Shown here: piece by piece, positions 17,146 through 26,695 of the stretch
Layout: each line of letters starts with the position of its first letter
Position numbering within the stretch: the first letter of the stretch is position 1
NCBI GenBank assembly: GCA_937879875.1
Contig: CALFMN010000024.1
Location: 1-64,000 of the forward strand
Direction: 5' to 3'
DNA: 64,000 nt
DNA from: an uncultured Chloroflexota bacterium
GTDB lineage: Bacteria; Chloroflexota; Dehalococcoidia; CAUJGQ01
Notes under the pieces: model-generated
Database searches by the model: none
What the model was told of the DNA's origin: nothing
What the model saw: only the letters and a program-made list of their open reading frames with translations
Made by a program: the position numbers and the translations under genes

Positions 17146-17952
17146 TCAGGCGTAACGGTCGGTTCCTGTCTCACGATAGCCGAGCGCATCGATCGGCAGG
17201 GCACTGCCGGTACTGCGTCCGAGCAGCCGCGGCAGTTCGCTCAGGTCGTCGATCTGATACGCCGGCTCAAGTGGAAGCCGTTCGCCGGCGCGGACACGCC
17301 GGCCGTTGCGCTTCCAAACCGCCGTCATGCCAATCATCATCGCGCCCTTCACGTCGAGGCTCAACGAGTCGCCGACCATCACGGCCTCCTCCGGCACCAC
17401 ACCGAGCGCCGCCAGCGCCGCGAAGAACAGCTCCGGATGGGGTTTGAGCCAGCCCGCGTCGGCTGAGACCGTCACCGCGTCGAAGAACTCGCGCAGATTG
17501 GCGGCGCGCAGTTCGGCGTCGACGGCGGCGGCGCCGAAGGCGTGGTTGACGACCGCGCCGATGCGGAAGCCGGCGGCACGCGCCCAGGCGAGCGTGGCGT
17601 AGGCGTCCGGGAAGACCTGACGTCCAAGCCGCTCCGGTGGCACACAGCAGGCGCGCCAGACCTGTGCGGCCCGATCGTCCAGATCGGCCAGCCCGAAGCC
17701 GCCGATCACCTGGTCGGCAAGGCCGCAGAAGTCCGGCGAGAGCAGCGAGCCCTGGGCTGCCGCCTGCTGCGCCGCGCGCGTCGCATCAAGCAAGGCCGCG
17801 GCGACCAGCGCCAGATCGACGCCCGCGGCCCGCTCACCCAGTACGCAGCGCAACTGACGCGCGGCCAGGCTGGCCTCCAGCCCGGCCGGCGCCGGTACGG
17901 TAGCCTGCCAGAGCGTGTCGCCGAGGTCGAAGAGCAACGCACGAAGCGCCAT
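17146..17952 (-). CDS. HAD-superfamily hydrolase
   Basis: 268 aa from the ATG at 17952 (MALRALLFDLGDTLW). The HAD motifs are present: motif I FDLGDTL (nucleophile Asp9), a Lys in AGWLKPHPELF (motif III) and MVGDSLSLDVKGAM (motif IV). The cap between residues ~20 and 110 is helical, as in subfamily IA phosphatases/dehalogenases. The substrate is unknown. The longer in-frame reading to 18129 would run into the repeat element and is not supported. A -10-like TATCCT lies 13 nt upstream of the start. Confidence 0.82.
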   Translation of the reverse strand: MALRALLFDLGDTLWQATVPAPAGLEASLAARQLRCVLGERAAGVDLALVAAALLDATRAAQQAAAQGSLLSPDFCGLADQVIGGFGLADLDDRAAQVWRACCVPPERLGRQVFPDAYATLAWARAAGFRIGAVVNHAFGAAAVDAELRAANLREFFDAVTVSADAGWLKPHPELFFAALAALGVVPEEAVMVGDSLSLDVKGAMMIGMTAVWKRNGRRVRAGERLPLEPAYQIDDLSELPRLLGRSTGSALPIDALGYRETGTDRYA

Positions 17953-18010
17953 CGTGCGCTCAGGATAGCGCGGACCGGCAGAACCCGCGATCAAACGATG
18001 GACGCGTGCC

Positions 18011-18236
18011 AGGGCACCTAACCCCGTCGCGGCTGAAGCTGCGCCTCCCTTCCCGACACGGGAAGGCTTGGGGTTCGAGGACACACATAGGGCTGGAAGA
18101 CAAGCCGGCCGTGCCTCCCGCAAGGACACCCCGGCCCCGCCGCCGCCGCACAGTGTTGGGAGCGCTCCGGAAGTCCCTTCCCGGCTCGGGAAGGGACAGG
18201 TTTCGCTTCAGCGGAACCAGGGTTAGGTGCCCCGCC
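18011..18236. repeat. MITE-like element, family 1, copy B
   Basis: About 226 bp with termini GGGCACCTAACCCcG (18012-18026) and its reverse complement at 18218-18235. It shares with copy A the internal block AAGTCCCTTCCCGGCTCGGG and AAGGGACAG. It sits in the divergent gap between the HAD hydrolase and the acyl-CoA ligase. No protein-coding content. Confidence 0.75.
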
Positions 18237-18373
18237 GGGGCAACGCGATTGCGATCGCGCTTGACCCCACTGGGCTGCGCCTCCCGCTTGACGGAACGCA
18301 CGCAGCGCATAGGCTGGGATTCAGAGACGCGCCCGCGCAACGGCCCGGACGCGAAACAAGGGAGCGTGTCATC

Positions 18374-19957
18374 GTGGAAGTGCCGCTTTTGGTTTCGGAT
18401 TTCCTGCGCCGCGCCGTCGAGCTGTACGGCGACCGCGAGGGCGTGGTCTGCGGCGACGAACGGTTCACCTACGCCGAGTTCGCCGCGCGCGCGAACCGGC
18501 TCGCCAATGCCCTCTCCGCGCTCAACGTGGCGAAGGGCGACCGTGTCGCCATTCTCAGCCCCAACTGCCACCGTTTTCTCGAAGCGTTCTACGGTGTGAC
18601 GGCGATCGGCGCCGTGCTGGTGCCGCTCAACTACCGCCTGGTGCCTTCAGACTTCACCTACATCGTCAACCACGCCGGCGCCGCGGTGTTTCTTGTAGAG
18701 GAGGAACTGGTGCCCGTGGCCGAGGAGATCCGCCCGGCGCTCAGCACGGTGCGCGAGTATGTCATGCTCGGCGGCGCGCCGCGTGACGGCTGGCAGAGCT
18801 ACGAGGCGCTGCTGGCCGGAGCCAGCGACGCGGAGCCCGCCGATCCGCGCCTGCTGGAGACCGACCTGGCGACGATCAACTACACCTCCGGCACGACGGC
18901 GCGGCCGAAGGGCGTGATGATGACGCATCGCAACCTCTACGCCAACGCCTGGAACTCGATCGGTCACCTGCGCGTCTCGCAAGACGACGTGCTGCTGCAC
19001 ACGCTGCCGATGTTCCACGCCAACGGCTGGGGGACGCCCTTTACGGCCACAGGGATGGGCGCGCGCCACGTCGTGCTGCGCAAGGTCGACGGCGCCGATA
19101 TCTTCCGCTTGATTCAGGACGAGGGCGTGACCTGGGCCTGCATGGCGCCGGCAGTGCTGAGCACAATCCTCAACTTCCCCGACCAAGCGCAGTACACGAT
19201 CCGCACGCGACCGCGGCTGGTCGTCGCCGGCGCGCCGCCGCCCGCGGCCTTCATCAAGCGGCTGCGCGAGGAGTTGGGCTGGGAGTTCATCCAGGTCTAC
19301 GGCCTGACGGAAACGGCGCCCTTTTTGACCATCTGCACGCTGCGGCCGGACATGGAAGCGCTGCCGGAAGACGAGCGCTGCCAGATTCTCGCCCGCGCCG
19401 GCGTGCCGATGATCGGCGTGCAAATCAAGGTGGCGGACGCGGAAGGTGCGCCTGTCGCGCCGGACGACGAGCAGATCGGCGAGGTGTTGACCCGCACCAA
19501 CGTGGTGATGGCGGGCTACTGGCGGCAGCCGGCCGAGACGGACAAGGCGATTGAAAACGGCTGGTTCCACACCGGCGACCTCGCCACGGTGAATCAGTAC
19601 GGCTATCTCAACATCGTCGACCGTGCCAAGGACGTAATCATCTCCGGCGGGGAGAACATCTCCTCGATCGAGGTCGAGGACGTGCTCTACAAGCATCCGG
19701 CGGTACTGGAAGCGGCCGTGATCGGCGTGCCCAGCGAGAAGTGGGGCGAGACGCCGCGGGCGCTGATCGTGCCGCGCGAGGGCATGCAGCCGGCTGAAGC
19801 AGAGCTGATCGCCTTCTGCCGCGAACAGATGGCGCACTTCAAAGTGCCGACGAGCATCGAGCTGGTCGAGAAGCTGCCGCGCACGGCCACGGGCAAGCTG
19901 CAGAAGTACGTGCTGCGCGACAAGTACTGGGCCGGCCAGAAGCGGCGCGTGAACTGA
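18374..19957 (+). CDS. Acyl-CoA synthetase (AMP-forming)
   Basis: 527 aa ANL-superfamily ligase activating a carboxylic acid to acyl-AMP and then acyl-CoA. Motifs in order: P-loop YTSGTTARPKGV (about 171-182), HTLPMFHANGWG, VYGLTETAPF, GWFHTGDLA, the hinge VDRAKDVIISGGENI, and the catalytic Lys near the C-terminus in PRTATGKLQK. The pattern resembles medium/long-chain fatty-acid-CoA ligases. The start is GTG at 18374 with AAGGGAG upstream; the much longer in-frame reading from 18227 begins inside the repeat element and is rejected. It may act with the thiolase in fatty-acid catabolism, but they are not linked. Confidence 0.92.
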   Translation: MEVPLLVSDFLRRAVELYGDREGVVCGDERFTYAEFAARANRLANALSALNVAKGDRVAILSPNCHRFLEAFYGVTAIGAVLVPLNYRLVPSDFTYIVNHAGAAVFLVEEELVPVAEEIRPALSTVREYVMLGGAPRDGWQSYEALLAGASDAEPADPRLLETDLATINYTSGTTARPKGVMMTHRNLYANAWNSIGHLRVSQDDVLLHTLPMFHANGWGTPFTATGMGARHVVLRKVDGADIFRLIQDEGVTWACMAPAVLSTILNFPDQAQYTIRTRPRLVVAGAPPPAAFIKRLREELGWEFIQVYGLTETAPFLTICTLRPDMEALPEDERCQILARAGVPMIGVQIKVADAEGAPVAPDDEQIGEVLTRTNVVMAGYWRQPAETDKAIENGWFHTGDLATVNQYGYLNIVDRAKDVIISGGENISSIEVEDVLYKHPAVLEAAVIGVPSEKWGETPRALIVPREGMQPAEAELIAFCREQMAHFKVPTSIELVEKLPRTATGKLQKYVLRDKYWAGQKRRVN

Positions 19958-19979
19958 TGGCGAGCCGGCCGCGGCGTTC

Positions 19980-20174
19980 GGCCCTCGCTCCCCCTCCCCT
20001 CTCGCCCAACCGTTGCCATCGCGCAGAGCGCGATTTGGGATGGAGAGAGGGGCGATCCTGTTTGGAGCGATCCATGGAGTCGTTGGGTTAACCGCAAACT
20101 GACTGGAACGCCCAACACCAGATCGTCTCCTTCCCTCCAGGATTGGGGGAAGGAGAGACGAGAGGATGAGGGCC
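19980..20174. repeat. MITE-like inverted-repeat element, family 2, copy 2
   Basis: Non-coding gap between convergent fadD-like and argD genes. Outer arms GGCCCTC (19980) and GAGGGCC (20168). Inner matching blocks GGGGCGATCC/GGAGCGATCC, GTCGTTGGGTT, and GGAACGCCCAACACCAGATCGT correspond to blocks in the element at 6059-6293. Like that copy it lies between two converging stop codons. Confidence 0.6.
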
Positions 20175-20189
20175 GACCGCCCAGCCCGC

Positions 20190-21419
20190 CTACTCTGCCG
20201 CCTTGAGCGCCGCCTCGAAGATGCCGAGCGCTTCGTCGATCTCGTCGTCTGTCACCGTCAGCGGCGGCGAGAAGCGCACGACGTTCGCGCGCAGCATGTT
20301 GACCAGCAGACCGCGCTCAATGCATTGCTTCAACACCTGGTCGGCGATGTCGCTGCTGAACTGCACCGCGCAGAGCAGACCCTTGCCGCGCACCTCTGCA
20401 ATCGAGCCATGCCGGTCTTCCAGGCTATGCAGCCCCTTCATCAGCCGCTCGCCCTTGCGCGCGACTTCCGTCGGCAGGTCGTTGTCGATGACAAACTTCA
20501 GCACCGAGTAGCCGGTCGCCGTCGCCAGCGGGTTGCCGCCGAAGGTCGATCCATGATCGCCGGGCACGAAGCAGGCCGCTACCGGCTCCTTCGCCAGCAG
20601 GGCGCCGATCGGCACGCCGCCCGCCAGCCCCTTGGCCAGCGTCATGATCTCCGGCTCAACGCCATACTGCTCGTAGGCCCAGAGCGTGCCGGTGCGGCCG
20701 ACGCCGGTCTGCACCTCATCGAGAATCAGCAGCACGTTCTGCTCATCGCACAGCCGGCGCACGGAGGACAGGTAGTCTTCGGACGGCATGTTGACGCCGC
20801 CCTCGCCCTGAATCGGCTCAAGCAGGATGGCGCAGGTGCGCGGCGTTACGGCGGCGCGCAACGCCTCGATGTCGTTGAAAGGCACAACCACAAAGCCTTC
20901 GGGCAGCGGCGCGAACGGCTGCTTGTAGCGCTCGGTGCCGCTCGCGGTGATCGCCGCCAGCGTGCGGCCGTGGAAGCCGTTCGCCGTGCTGATGATCTCG
21001 CTGGCGCCCTGCTTGTGCATGCCGCCCCATTTGCGCGCCAGCTTGATCGCCGCCTCGTTCGCTTCGGCGCCGCTGTTGCAGAACCAGGCGCGGTCGAGCG
21101 CCGAATGCTGCACCAGCAGCTCCGCGAGCTGGACCTGCGGCTCGCTGAAAAAGACGTTCGAGATATGGATCAGCGTGTCGGCCTGCGCCTTGATCGCGTC
21201 GACGACCGCCGGGTGCCGGTGGCCGAGCGAATTGGTAGCGATGCCGGCCACGAAATCCAGATAACGCCGGCCCTCCACGTCGTAGACGGCGGTGCCGTCG
21301 CCACGCGCGATCGTGAGCGGCACGCGCTTCGCCGCCTGAAAGAACACCGCGGCTTCGCGCTGCTGCCAGTCCGCGCTGGAGCCGGTGCCGGCGGGGTGAG
21401 TAGTGGAAGTTGAAGTCAT
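20190..21419 (-). CDS. argD: Acetylornithine aminotransferase
   Basis: 409 aa class-III PLP aminotransferase converting N-acetylglutamate semialdehyde to N-acetylornithine. NSGAEANEAAIKLAR binds the PLP phosphate, LLILDEVQTG supplies the Asp (234), and TLAKGLAGGVPIGA carries the Schiff-base Lys263; HGSTFGGNPLA is also typical. The start ATG follows GGGAGCAG. It is the last gene of the minus-strand arg cluster, after the UPF0182 gene. Close relatives (GABA or succinylornithine transaminases) are excluded mainly by context. Confidence 0.92.
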   Translation of the reverse strand: MTSTSTTHPAGTGSSADWQQREAAVFFQAAKRVPLTIARGDGTAVYDVEGRRYLDFVAGIATNSLGHRHPAVVDAIKAQADTLIHISNVFFSEPQVQLAELLVQHSALDRAWFCNSGAEANEAAIKLARKWGGMHKQGASEIISTANGFHGRTLAAITASGTERYKQPFAPLPEGFVVVPFNDIEALRAAVTPRTCAILLEPIQGEGGVNMPSEDYLSSVRRLCDEQNVLLILDEVQTGVGRTGTLWAYEQYGVEPEIMTLAKGLAGGVPIGALLAKEPVAACFVPGDHGSTFGGNPLATATGYSVLKFVIDNDLPTEVARKGERLMKGLHSLEDRHGSIAEVRGKGLLCAVQFSSDIADQVLKQCIERGLLVNMLRANVVRFSPPLTVTDDEIDEALGIFEAALKAAE

Positions 21420-21489
21420 CGTCGCTGCTCCCAGTGCTGCGTCTGCGGGCCAGTGTACGCCCTTGCAGAACCCATGCGGTTGGTTCGAA

Positions 21490-24426
21490 CTAGCGTGGTG
21501 CGGGCGACGCCGTCGGCTGAACGATGAGCTGATTCAGCCGGTTCAGCGCCGCCTGCAGACGGGCTTCCTCTTCGCCGTACCCGGCGAAGTCGCCGTTACG
21601 CAGCCGTTGCTGCGCCTGCGCGTTCGCATCGGCGGCCTCACGGATCAGGCCGGGAATGTCGGTAGCCGTCGGCATTACCGACGTGATCGGCGGCAGCGGC
21701 GCGCTGGCGGGGGCGGTACCGGCGGGCGCCGGCGAAGCTGACGGCCCAGGCGTTGCCGAGGACGAGGGCTGCCCGTTGTTACTCCCGCTGCTCTGGGCGG
21801 CGGCGGCGGCCGCGCTCGCGGCAAAACTGCTGAAGGTGTAGGTCGGCGGCGTTTCACCGACGGCGGCGGCGAGCGCCTGGCTCAGCGACGGCTCCATGAA
21901 GACTTTGCCCGCCGCGTAGACGATGACCGCGACCACCGCGGGCTTCGGATTCTGATCGGCCTCCAGATAGATCGGCTCGACATAAATGTACGACTGATTG
22001 ATTGGAATCATCAGCAAGTTGCCGCGCTGCACGTGCGAGCCCTGCTGGTTCAGCAAGGTGAGCTTCTGCGAGATCTCCGGCTGGGCATCGATGCTCGACT
22101 GCACCTGCACCGGACCGGCGATCACCTGGCCGGATGGGAAGCGGAACACCTGCAGCTGGCCGTAGTTCGGCGCATCCATGCGCGCCGCCATCAGCGCGAT
22201 CGCGTTCGGTTTGTTTGCCGGCGTGAACGGGCGGATCAGCACGAACTCCTGCTGCTGCTCGCCGGGCAGACGCATGATCAGGTAGTACGGGTCTAGGTCT
22301 TTGGCCGAGCCGCCGGTGCCTTCCTGCGGCGTGGCCCACTGGTCCTGCTTGCCGTAGAACACGCTCGGATCGGTCATATGATACGTGCGGTAGACGTCCG
22401 ACTGGATGCGGAAGAGGTCCTCTGGATAGCGAATATGGCCGCGCAGCGAGCCGGGCATCGAATCGAACGGCTTGAACAGCGAGGGGTAAATCTTCTGATA
22501 CGTTTTCGCGACCGGATCGCTCGGATCGACGAGGTAGAACGTCACATCGCCGGTGTAGGCGTCGACCACAATTTTGACGCTGTTGCGGATGTAGTTGAGG
22601 CCGGCGCCGGTGTCTTCGGAATAGGGGAAGCTGTCCGATGTCGTGAAAGCGTCCTGCAGCCAGTAGAGCTTGCCGTCCGCGATCACGAGATAGGGATCTT
22701 TGTCCAGCGTCAAGAACGGCGCGATGTGCGAGATGCGGTCGCTGAGCGTGCGCCGATAGAGCAGTTTGCTCTGCCCGGTGATCTGCCCGCTGATCAGCAG
22801 GTTGGTATCGCCGAACTCCCAGGCATAAATCAGCCGGCGGAAGAACGAGCCAATGCCCACGCCGCCGTTGCCGTTATAGCGCGTCTCCTGCTGTGTGCCG
22901 GTGTTGTCATCGTAATCGATCTCCGCCTGCTTCGCTCCGACGATCTCGTACTCTTTGGTCTGCTGGCCGTAGTAAATGCGCGGCTGATCGATCGCCGGCT
23001 GGCCCTGCGGCGGGATGTTTTGCAGGTTGTAGGCGGGCAGGCCGAAGGCATCAACCTGATTGACCGGGTTCATCACGGCGCCGTAGCCGTGCGTGTAGCG
23101 TGTGTGCACGTTGACCCAGGTGCGGGCGCTCGGCTGCAGGCCGTCCTGTGACAACTCCCGCGCTCCGAGAGTGACCTCGGTCGTCGTGCCGTTGAGGGGG
23201 TAGCGATCCACATCCACGTCGTCGAAGACGTAATACTGCTGGATCTCCTGCTGCTGTTTGTACGTCTGGATCTCGTAGCGCGGGTCCCAGAGACGGATAT
23301 TGTCGATCGTCGCCTGATCCTGGCTGAGCGTCTGGCGAGTGATGTCGCTGCTGGCCTGAAACTGTTGCAAGTCCACGTTTTGCAGGTTGAAGGCCGTGCG
23401 CGTGCCGTCGATGTTGCGCTGAATGTACGGTGACTCTTTCGCCAGCTCGTTCGGATCGACGTTCAGGCGCTGCACGGCGGCAGGATAGATGCCGAGCAGC
23501 GCGATGGCGGCGACGATCCAGGCGCCGACGCCCGCGCCGGCCACGATCAGGCTGTGCCGGAACACCGACCAGAGTACGCAGACCGCGGCGGCCACGGCGA
23601 AGACCATGAGGATGTAATAGCCCGGAATGCGCGCGTGGATGTCGGTGTACGTCGCGCCTTCCACGACTCCGTTTTTGGTGATCGCCAGGGTGTAGATATC
23701 CAGCCGGTAGCGCACGATGAAGATCACAAGCAGCAGCAGCGCGAGGCCGCCGACGTGCGCCTTGATCGCGCGGCTGAGCCGGATCTCGAAGTTTTGCAGG
23801 CTGATCACGAACGCGTAGACGCCGATTACCGCGAGCAGCGTGACGATCGCCACGCCCAGCAGCCAGTCGAAGATCGCCCACAGACCGGGCAGGGTGAACA
23901 TGTAGAAGCCCGGGTCCATGTGGAAGGCCGGGTCGCTGCCGCCGAAGCTGGTGCCGTTGATCAGCCGCAGCCAGGTATCCCACTCGCTCGACGCGACCGA
24001 CCCGAACACGATCGCCAGGAAGATCGAGCCGGCGACCGCGACGATCGTAACGATGCGTTTCAGCGTCGCCGGCTCGACCTCGGCGATGAAGCTCTCTTCG
24101 AGGCCGGCGGGCGCCAGGCGGCGCGCCAGCCAGAGATTGCCGGCGATGAACGCCAGAAAAAGCAACGCGCCGGCGAAGAAGAGGACCGTCTTGGTGATGA
24201 GCTGTGTGTTGTATACCGAAGCGAAGCCCAGGCTGTCGAACCAGAGATAGTCGGCGTACAGCCCCTTGCCGACTGACGCGAGGGCAAACAGGACGATCAG
24301 CGCCGCGACGACTGCCAGCCAGCGGATCGCATGGAACGAGGGCAACTGGTCGCGCCCGACCCGGAACGGAATCGGGGGCGGCCCCAGTCCCTCGCGGTCT
24401 TCTCTCGGCGGGTCGCCGGACGCCAC
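21490..24426 (-). CDS. UPF0182 family membrane protein
   Basis: 978 aa. The N-terminal third has about seven hydrophobic helices (first at ~33-55, VVAALIVLFALASVGKGLYA; the last ones near residues 280-310). A large extracytoplasmic domain follows (NGTTTEVTLGARELSQDGL, then THGYGAVMNPVNQV), and the C-terminus is low-complexity Ser/Ala/Pro followed by a short helical region. This is the UPF0182/COG1615 layout known from Actinobacteria, Cyanobacteria and Chloroflexota; the function is unknown. GTG start with AAGGAGCG. It is inserted between argB and argD, 21 nt and about 70 nt from its neighbours, so it is probably transcribed with the arginine genes. Confidence 0.93.
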   Translation of the reverse strand: MASGDPPREDREGLGPPPIPFRVGRDQLPSFHAIRWLAVVAALIVLFALASVGKGLYADYLWFDSLGFASVYNTQLITKTVLFFAGALLFLAFIAGNLWLARRLAPAGLEESFIAEVEPATLKRIVTIVAVAGSIFLAIVFGSVASSEWDTWLRLINGTSFGGSDPAFHMDPGFYMFTLPGLWAIFDWLLGVAIVTLLAVIGVYAFVISLQNFEIRLSRAIKAHVGGLALLLLVIFIVRYRLDIYTLAITKNGVVEGATYTDIHARIPGYYILMVFAVAAAVCVLWSVFRHSLIVAGAGVGAWIVAAIALLGIYPAAVQRLNVDPNELAKESPYIQRNIDGTRTAFNLQNVDLQQFQASSDITRQTLSQDQATIDNIRLWDPRYEIQTYKQQQEIQQYYVFDDVDVDRYPLNGTTTEVTLGARELSQDGLQPSARTWVNVHTRYTHGYGAVMNPVNQVDAFGLPAYNLQNIPPQGQPAIDQPRIYYGQQTKEYEIVGAKQAEIDYDDNTGTQQETRYNGNGGVGIGSFFRRLIYAWEFGDTNLLISGQITGQSKLLYRRTLSDRISHIAPFLTLDKDPYLVIADGKLYWLQDAFTTSDSFPYSEDTGAGLNYIRNSVKIVVDAYTGDVTFYLVDPSDPVAKTYQKIYPSLFKPFDSMPGSLRGHIRYPEDLFRIQSDVYRTYHMTDPSVFYGKQDQWATPQEGTGGSAKDLDPYYLIMRLPGEQQQEFVLIRPFTPANKPNAIALMAARMDAPNYGQLQVFRFPSGQVIAGPVQVQSSIDAQPEISQKLTLLNQQGSHVQRGNLLMIPINQSYIYVEPIYLEADQNPKPAVVAVIVYAAGKVFMEPSLSQALAAAVGETPPTYTFSSFAASAAAAAAQSSGSNNGQPSSSATPGPSASPAPAGTAPASAPLPPITSVMPTATDIPGLIREAADANAQAQQRLRNGDFAGYGEEEARLQAALNRLNQLIVQPTASPAPR

Positions 24427-24448
24427 TGCTCGCTCCTTCGGTTCGCCG

Positions 24449-25264
24449 TCAGGCGAAGACCGTACCGGCCGGCTCGGGTGCCATCGCGCCGAGCAACGCG
24501 TGGGGAAGGCGGCCGTCGACGATCACGGGGCGCGAGCCGGCCACCGCCGCGGTCAGGCAGGCATCGATCTTCGGCAGCATACCGCCCTTCAGCACGCCCG
24601 CCTCACGCAGCCGCAGGCACGCTGCCGCGTCGATCCGCTCGATGCGCCTGCCGTCGCCGTCCAACACGCCTGGCACGTCGGTGAGAAAGATCAGCCGCGC
24701 GCCGGGCAGTGCCGCCGCGATCTCGCCCGCCACCGTGTCGCCGTTCACGTTCAGGAGTTGCGCCGAACCGCGCTGCACGGCGATCGGCGCAATTACTGGC
24801 AGCAACCCGGCGTCGAGCAGCGCCGCGATCGTGCCGGTGCCCACCTGGCGCACAGCGCCGACGAAGCCGAGCGCGGGATTGTCGATCTCAGCCACGAGCA
24901 CACCGCCGTCGGGTCCGCAAAGACCGAGCGCCGGCACACCCAGGCAGCCGAGCTGCGCGACCAGCCGCTTGTTGATCACGCCGGCAAGCACGGCCACGAC
25001 CACGTCGATCGCGGCTGCATCGGTGACGCGCAGGCCATCGACGAAATGAGACGGCACCTGGTGGATGCCAAGCCAGCGCGTGATCTCGGCGCCGCCGCCG
25101 TGCACGATCAGCACGCGCCTGCCGTCGCGGTGCAACGCCGCCGCATCTGCCAGCGTCGTATCGCCCAAGCCGAAGGTGCTGCCGCCGATCTTGACGACGA
25201 CCGTCTCCGCTGCCGACAACCCTGCCCCACCCTCCAACGCCCGCCGCGGCATAGCATCCGCCAT
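24449..25264 (-). CDS. argB: Acetylglutamate kinase
   Basis: 271 aa from the ATG at 25264 (MADAMPRRA). Amino-acid-kinase fold: VVVKIGGSTFG (phosphate-binding Lys), IVHGGGAEITRWL (substrate loop), LNVNGDTVAGEIAAAL and TDVPGVLDGDG, then GGMLPKIDACLTAAV with the second catalytic Lys. It phosphorylates N-acetylglutamate. Compared with typical ArgB (~290 aa), the N-terminal arginine-sensing helix is missing, so feedback inhibition by arginine is unlikely. Relatives that act on LysW-bound aminoadipate (LysZ) have a similar short form. The argJ/argC/argD context supports ArgB, but LysZ/ArgB-type substrate use cannot be excluded. Confidence 0.85.
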   Translation of the reverse strand: MADAMPRRALEGGAGLSAAETVVVKIGGSTFGLGDTTLADAAALHRDGRRVLIVHGGGAEITRWLGIHQVPSHFVDGLRVTDAAAIDVVVAVLAGVINKRLVAQLGCLGVPALGLCGPDGGVLVAEIDNPALGFVGAVRQVGTGTIAALLDAGLLPVIAPIAVQRGSAQLLNVNGDTVAGEIAAALPGARLIFLTDVPGVLDGDGRRIERIDAAACLRLREAGVLKGGMLPKIDACLTAAVAGSRPVIVDGRLPHALLGAMAPEPAGTVFA

Positions 25265-25359
25265 TTGGGCGCCGCCGTCTATCAGATGGTTTCGAAGCCG
25301 GCTCGCAGCCCCGCAGTTGAGTGTCCAATGGCGCCCGATCGCCGGTTTCGCAACCATGT

Positions 25360-26583
25360 CTATGTCGTGTACTCGGCGTTGATGCGTACGTACTCCTCGG
25401 TGAGGTCGCAACCCCAGGCCGTGGCCGCGGCATCGCCCACGCCGAGATGCGCCGCGATCACGACCTCCGGTCCTTTGAGCGCGGCGAGCGCCGTCTGCTC
25501 GTCCACCGCACGCGGGGCGCCGCAGGCATAGGCTACCACGTCGCCGATGCGCACTTCGGCCTTGTCGAGGTCGATGGCGACGTAGCTGCGGCCGATCGCC
25601 ATCATCACGCGCCCCCAGTTGAAGTCGTTGCCGTAGACCGCCGACTTCATCAGCGGCGAGACCGACACGGTTCTGGCGGCACGCCGCGCCTCCTCGACGT
25701 TCGCGGCGCCGCTGACGCGCACCTCGATCAACTTGGACGCGCCCTCGCCGTCTGCCGCGATCTGCCGCGCCAGGCTGCGCGAGACGGCGAACAGCGCCGT
25801 GCGCAGCGCCTCGGCGCCGGCGCTGCCCGGCGCGAACGGCTCCCCGCCGCCCGCGCCATTGGCGAGCAAGACCACGGTGTCGCTGGTGCTCGTGTCGCCG
25901 TCCACGCTGACCATATTGAACGTTTCGTCCACGGCCGAGCGCAGCAGCGGGCGCACCAGCGCGGGCGCCACCGGCGCATCGGTGGTGAGAAAGCCGAACA
26001 TCGTGCCCATGTCCGGGTGGATCATGCCTGAGCCTTTGGCGATGCCGCCGACGTGATAGCGGCGCCCCTCGGTCTCGAAGGCGACGGCAGCGTGCTTCGG
26101 CTTCGTGTCTGTGGTCATGATCGCGCGGGCGAGGTCCATGCCGCCGTCAGGATTGAGTGCGATCGCCGTGATGCCGCGTTCGATGCGGTCCATGGGTAAC
26201 TGCCAGCCGATCACGCCGGTAGACGCGACGAGCACCTCGCTGGCGGCGATACCGAGTTTATGCCCTGCCTGCTGGGCCATTTCGCGCGCGGCACGCATCC
26301 CCTCGCCCCCGGTTGCCACATTGGCAATGCCGGAGTTGGCGACGATCGCCCGGGCCGATCCGTCGGCCAGATGCTCTTTCGAAACGACGACCGGCGCGCC
26401 GACCACGCTGCTCTTCGTGAACATGCCGGCCGCAGCACAGGCTTGCTCGGAGAAGAGCAGGCCGATGTCGTGCCGGTCTTCGTCCTGATACTTCACGCCG
26501 GCATGGGCGGCGCCGGCCACGAAGCCGGCGGGGGTGGTAACGCTGCCGTTCGGGATCTCGTGCATGATTACGGTTGCCTCCAT
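25360..26583 (-). CDS. argJ: Bifunctional ornithine acetyltransferase / N-acetylglutamate synthase
   Basis: 407 aa. ArgJ moves the acetyl group from acetylornithine to glutamate (recycled pathway) and may also use acetyl-CoA. It is made as a precursor that cleaves itself before a Thr. Here the site reads HPDMGTMFGFLTTDA with Thr194 as nucleophile; most ArgJ have Ala before the Thr, and this one has Gly193. VANSGIANVATG and the C-terminal VRINAEYTT are conserved. ATG start. Gene order argC-argJ-argB is classic. Confidence 0.94.
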   Translation of the reverse strand: MEATVIMHEIPNGSVTTPAGFVAGAAHAGVKYQDEDRHDIGLLFSEQACAAAGMFTKSSVVGAPVVVSKEHLADGSARAIVANSGIANVATGGEGMRAAREMAQQAGHKLGIAASEVLVASTGVIGWQLPMDRIERGITAIALNPDGGMDLARAIMTTDTKPKHAAVAFETEGRRYHVGGIAKGSGMIHPDMGTMFGFLTTDAPVAPALVRPLLRSAVDETFNMVSVDGDTSTSDTVVLLANGAGGGEPFAPGSAGAEALRTALFAVSRSLARQIAADGEGASKLIEVRVSGAANVEEARRAARTVSVSPLMKSAVYGNDFNWGRVMMAIGRSYVAIDLDKAEVRIGDVVAYACGAPRAVDEQTALAALKGPEVVIAAHLGVGDAAATAWGCDLTEEYVRINAEYTT

Positions 26584-26695
26584 GGATAGCTCGGACAGTG
26601 GCTGCCGGCGCGTCGATCGCAGGAAAACAGCGCGGCGGCAACGGATTGTTCGATGCTCGTTGCCGCCGCGCCGCGCCCCACGCAGGACTGCTCGG

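Noticed and set aside
18227..18373. N-terminal extension of the acyl-CoA ligase
   Set aside because: It begins inside the repeat element and has no family similarity; the GTG at 18374 has a ribosome-binding site.
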